DNA of 64,000 bases from the NCBI RefSeq assembly GCF_026339935.1, contig NZ_JAPEPX010000001.1, positions 1,284,501 to 1,348,500 on the forward strand, read 5' to 3'. Shown here in pieces: positions 61,539 through 64,000 of the stretch. Position numbers and translations under genes: made by a program. Below the pieces are notes generated by a model. It saw only the letters and a program-made list of their open reading frames with translations, was not told where the DNA came from and made no database searches. The stretch's first letter is position 1. Every line of letters starts with the position of its first letter. Source of the stretch: Streptomyces sp. NBC_01551 (GTDB lineage: Bacteria; Actinomycetota; Actinomycetes; Streptomycetales; Streptomycetaceae).

Positions 61539-61775
61539 TCAGCTTCCCGACTTCATCAGCAGGCCGAGCGCGACGATGCACGCGAACCAGAGCAGACCGA
61601 TCACGACGGTGATCCGGTCCAGGTTGCGCTCCGCGACCGAGGAACCTCCGACGGACGACTGCATACCGCCGCCGAACATGTCGGAGAGGCCGCCGCCCTT
61701 GCCCTTGTGCATCAGCACGAGCAGCATCAGCAGGGCGCTGAACACGATCAGGGCGATCGAGAACCCCATAATCAC
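61539..61775 (-). CDS. secG: Preprotein translocase subunit SecG
   Basis: SecG is a small partner of SecYE. The 78-residue protein has two helices (GFSIALIVFSALLMLLVLM; ITVVIGLLWFACIVALGLLM) joined by the family loop HKGKGGGLSDMFGGGMQSSVGGSS. A GTG at 61775 with AGGA seven bases before it is used; ATG 61769 is an alternative. It follows tpiA on the same strand. Confidence 0.92.
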   Translation of the reverse strand: MIMGFSIALIVFSALLMLLVLMHKGKGGGLSDMFGGGMQSSVGGSSVAERNLDRITVVIGLLWFACIVALGLLMKSGS

Positions 61776-61890
61776 GGCTGATTCCTACTTTCTGGCTTTC
61801 CGGCTCTGCTGGGATGTGCGCGGGGGCCAGTGGCTGGTGGTCCAGCCCCTGGCCCCCGCAAGGGTACGACGGATCCGCCCTACCGCATAC

Positions 61891-62676
61891 TCACTGGTCG
61901 CGGAAGCGGACGATCTTGACGAAGTCGTCCACGTCCAGCGCCGCGCCGCCGATCAGGGCGCCGTCGACGTCGGGCTGGGCCATGATCGCGGCGATGTTGC
62001 CGGACTTGACCGAGCCGCCGTACTGGATGCGGACCTTGTCGGCCAGCTCCTGCGAGTAGAGCTCGGCGAGGCGGCCGCGGATCGCCCCGCAGACCTCCTG
62101 CGCGTCCTCGGGGGTGGCGACCTCGCCGGTCCCGATGGCCCAGACGGGCTCGTACGCGATCACGATGGACTCGGCCTGGTCGGCCGGAAGGTCCTTGAGC
62201 CCGCCGTCGACCTGCGCCAGCGTGTAGGGGACCTGCTCGCCGGCCTTGCGGACGTCGAGGCCCTCGCCGACGCACAGGATCGGGGTGACCCCGTGCTTGT
62301 AGGCGGCCTTCACCTTGGCGTTGCAGAGCTCGTCGCTCTCGCCGTGGTACTGGCGGCGCTCGCTGTGGCCGACGGCCACGTACGAGCAGCCCAGCTTGGC
62401 CAGCATGGCGCCGGAGATCTCGCCGGTGTAGGCGCCGGAGTCCTGCGCCGAGAGGTCCTGGGCGCCGTACTTGATCTTCAGCTTGTCGCCGTCGACCAGG
62501 GTCTGGACCGAGCGCAGGTCGACGAAGGGCGGCAGGACCGCGACCTCGACGGCGTCGTAGTCCTTGTCGGCCAGGGCGAAGGAGAGCTTCTGGACGTGCG
62601 CGATGGCCTCGAGGTGGTTGAGGTTCATCTTCCAGTTGCCCGCCATCAGCGGGGTACGGCCGTTCACAGTGGTCAT
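61891..62676 (-). CDS. tpiA: Triosephosphate isomerase
   Basis: TpiA interconverts dihydroxyacetone phosphate and glyceraldehyde 3-phosphate. The 261-residue protein has Lys16 in AGNWKMN, His104 in VAVGHSERR and catalytic Glu176 in [19 protein letters not shown] lies near the pgk end, and the start is six bases past the pgk stop. Confidence 0.96.
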   Translation of the reverse strand: MTTVNGRTPLMAGNWKMNLNHLEAIAHVQKLSFALADKDYDAVEVAVLPPFVDLRSVQTLVDGDKLKIKYGAQDLSAQDSGAYTGEISGAMLAKLGCSYVAVGHSERRQYHGESDELCNAKVKAAYKHGVTPILCVGEGLDVRKAGEQVPYTLAQVDGGLKDLPADQAESIVIAYEPVWAIGTGEVATPEDAQEVCGAIRGRLAELYSQELADKVRIQYGGSVKSGNIAAIMAQPDVDGALIGGAALDVDDFVKIVRFRDQ

Positions 62677-62682
62677 AAGGGT

Positions 62683-63894
62683 TCAGCCCTCCAGGGCGGC
62701 GAGGCCGGGGAGCGTCTTGCCTTCGAGGTATTCGAGGCTGGCGCCGCCACCGGTCGAGATGTGGCCGAAGGCATTCTCGTCGAAGCCCAGGATGCGGACG
62801 GCGGCGGCACTGTCTCCACCGCCGACGACGGTGAAGGCGCTGCTGTCGACGAGCGCCTGCGCGATGGCCTTGGTGCCGTTCGCGTAGTCGGGGTGCTCGA
62901 AGACACCGACCGGGCCGTTCCAGAAGACGGTCTCGGCGTCGGAGATCTTCGAGGCGTACAGCTCACGGGTCTTGGGGCCGATGTCCAGACCCTCCTTGTC
63001 GGCGGGGATCTTGTCCGCGTCGACGGTGATGAACTCGGCCGGGGTCTTGCCCTTGAGGTCGGGGAAGTCCGCGGAGGCCAGGATGTCCACCGGGAGGACC
63101 AGCTCGACGCCCAGCTTCTCGGCGCGCTCCATGTACTCCAGGACCACCGGGATCTGGTCCTCCTGCAGGAGGGAGATGCCGATCTCGTGGCCCTTGGCCT
63201 TCAGGAAGGTGTAAGCCATGCCGCCGCCGATGAGGATGCGGTCGGCCTTGCCGAGCAGCTGGTCGATGACGGCCAGCTTGTCGGAGACCTTGGCGCCGCC
63301 GAGGACGACCACGTACGGGCGCTTGACGTCGGCGGTGAGCTTCTTGAGGACGCCGACCTCGGTGGCGATGAGGTAGCCGGCCGCGTGCGGGAGGCGCGCG
63401 GGGAGGTCGAAGACCGAGGCGTGCTTGCGGTGCACGGCGCCGAAGCCGTCGCCCACGTAGACGTCGGCCAGCTCGGCCAGCTGGTCCGCGAAGGCGCCGC
63501 GCTCGGCGTCGTCCTTCGAGGTCTCACCGGCGTTGAAGCGCAGGTTCTCGATGACGGCGACCTGGCCGTCGGCGAGGGCCGCGACGGTCTCCTTGGCGGA
63601 GGAGCCGACGGTGTCGGTCGCGAAGGCGACGTCTTGGCCGAGCAGTTCACCGAGCCGCTTGGCGGCGGGTGCCAGCGAGAAGGCCGGGTCCGGGGCGCCC
63701 TTGGGGCGGCCCAGGTGCGAGGCCACGATCACGCGGGCGCCGGCCTCGGCGAGCTTCGCGATGGTCGGCTGCACGGCGCGGATGCGGCCGTCGTCGGTGA
63801 TGGTGTCGCCCGCGAGCGGCACGTTGAGGTCGGCGCGGACGAAGACCCGCTTGCCGGAGACGCCCTCGGCGAGAAGTTCGTCGATCGTCTTCAT
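62683..63894 (-). CDS. pgk: Phosphoglycerate kinase
   Basis: Pgk transfers phosphate from 1,3-bisphosphoglycerate to ADP. The 403-residue protein has the N-terminal substrate motif KRVFVRADLNVPL, VIVASHLGRPKG, and the C-terminal nucleotide motif FTVVGGGDSAAAVRILGF. AAGGAG precedes the ATG. The gap gene, its usual partner, would lie just beyond the window end. Confidence 0.96.
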   Translation of the reverse strand: MKTIDELLAEGVSGKRVFVRADLNVPLAGDTITDDGRIRAVQPTIAKLAEAGARVIVASHLGRPKGAPDPAFSLAPAAKRLGELLGQDVAFATDTVGSSAKETVAALADGQVAVIENLRFNAGETSKDDAERGAFADQLAELADVYVGDGFGAVHRKHASVFDLPARLPHAAGYLIATEVGVLKKLTADVKRPYVVVLGGAKVSDKLAVIDQLLGKADRILIGGGMAYTFLKAKGHEIGISLLQEDQIPVVLEYMERAEKLGVELVLPVDILASADFPDLKGKTPAEFITVDADKIPADKEGLDIGPKTRELYASKISDAETVFWNGPVGVFEHPDYANGTKAIAQALVDSSAFTVVGGGDSAAAVRILGFDENAFGHISTGGGASLEYLEGKTLPGLAALEG

Positions 63895-63924
63895 TGCTTT
63901 TCTCTACTCCTTATACCGGTCCAG

Positions 63925-64000
63925 GCTGTTGCCCGTCCCGGGCGTGAGGAACGAACAAGCAACAGGGCCCGTGCCGCGCTCCATCGCGCTGCCGGACCCT
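63925..64000 (-). other. Leader or end-of-gene hairpins upstream of pgk
   Basis: CTGTTGC (63926-63932) and GCAACAG (63959-63965) form a weak inverted repeat. Beyond it an imperfect hairpin starts with AGGGCCCG and ends with CCGGACCCT at the window edge. These could be the terminator of an upstream glycolytic gene outside the window. No coding frame is evident here. Confidence 0.35.

Noticed and set aside
63895..64000. Partial gap gene at the right edge
   Set aside because: No coding frame of glyceraldehyde-3-phosphate dehydrogenase is visible in the last 100 bases; only hairpins are seen.

Overview
The window is about 64 kb of very GC-rich DNA with GTG and TTG starts, four-base stop/start overlaps and long hairpin terminators. 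The gene content (SufR-type regulator, OpcA, an RbpA paralog, an LAETG-anchored surface protein, a CobE-CobC fusion, actinobacterial DapD) points to a Streptomyces chromosome. From memory the order resembles the S. coelicolor core region around SCO1848-SCO1946. Nothing looks like a phage, plasmid, CRISPR array or secondary-metabolite cluster. No rRNA or tRNA gene was seen.

Region 1 (1-8423) holds late cobalamin genes: the tail of cobD, cobQ, a fused ChlI/ChlD cobaltochelatase subunit, cobO, cobB and a CobE-CobC fusion, with a convergent ZIP metal transporter between cobB and cobC. No cobN is present. Region 2 (8424-21661) is mixed: a CapA-like protein, an LAETG surface protein, an amidohydrolase, two class V PLP enzymes facing each other across an 8-bp tandem repeat, a DsbA-like protein, a GNAT, a class B penicillin-binding protein, a membrane protein-kinase-response regulator operon and an IclR regulator divergent from a semialdehyde dehydrogenase.

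Region 3 (23459-32380) has two TerD-domain genes around a PhoX phosphatase and a secreted nuclease, both preceded by 11-nt direct repeats resembling PHO boxes, plus two small conserved-looking genes. Region 4 (32549-38394) has dapD, an MFS exporter divergent from an HxlR regulator fused to a peroxiredoxin, an SMR efflux/TetR pair with a 28-bp perfect palindrome, and a secreted beta-propeller-like protein.

Region 5 (38547-45146) is a complete suf operon, sufR-B-D-ferredoxin-C-S-U-T, all on the minus strand, with a CAAC-N6-GTTG operator touching the sufR start. Region 6 (45455-51974) has an ABC exporter and the heme A/O genes ctaA and ctaB. Region 7 (52302-63894) is central carbon metabolism: tkt-tal-zwf-opcA-pgl on the plus strand, and pgi, an rbpA paralog, secG, tpiA and pgk on the minus strand. 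The two directions meet at a 20-bp-stem bidirectional terminator.

The strongest candidates for new biology are the HxlR-peroxiredoxin fusion with its operator and exporter, the inferred phosphate-controlled TerD/PhoX/nuclease island, the SMR/TetR palindrome, and several intergenic tandem or dispersed repeats with no assigned role.
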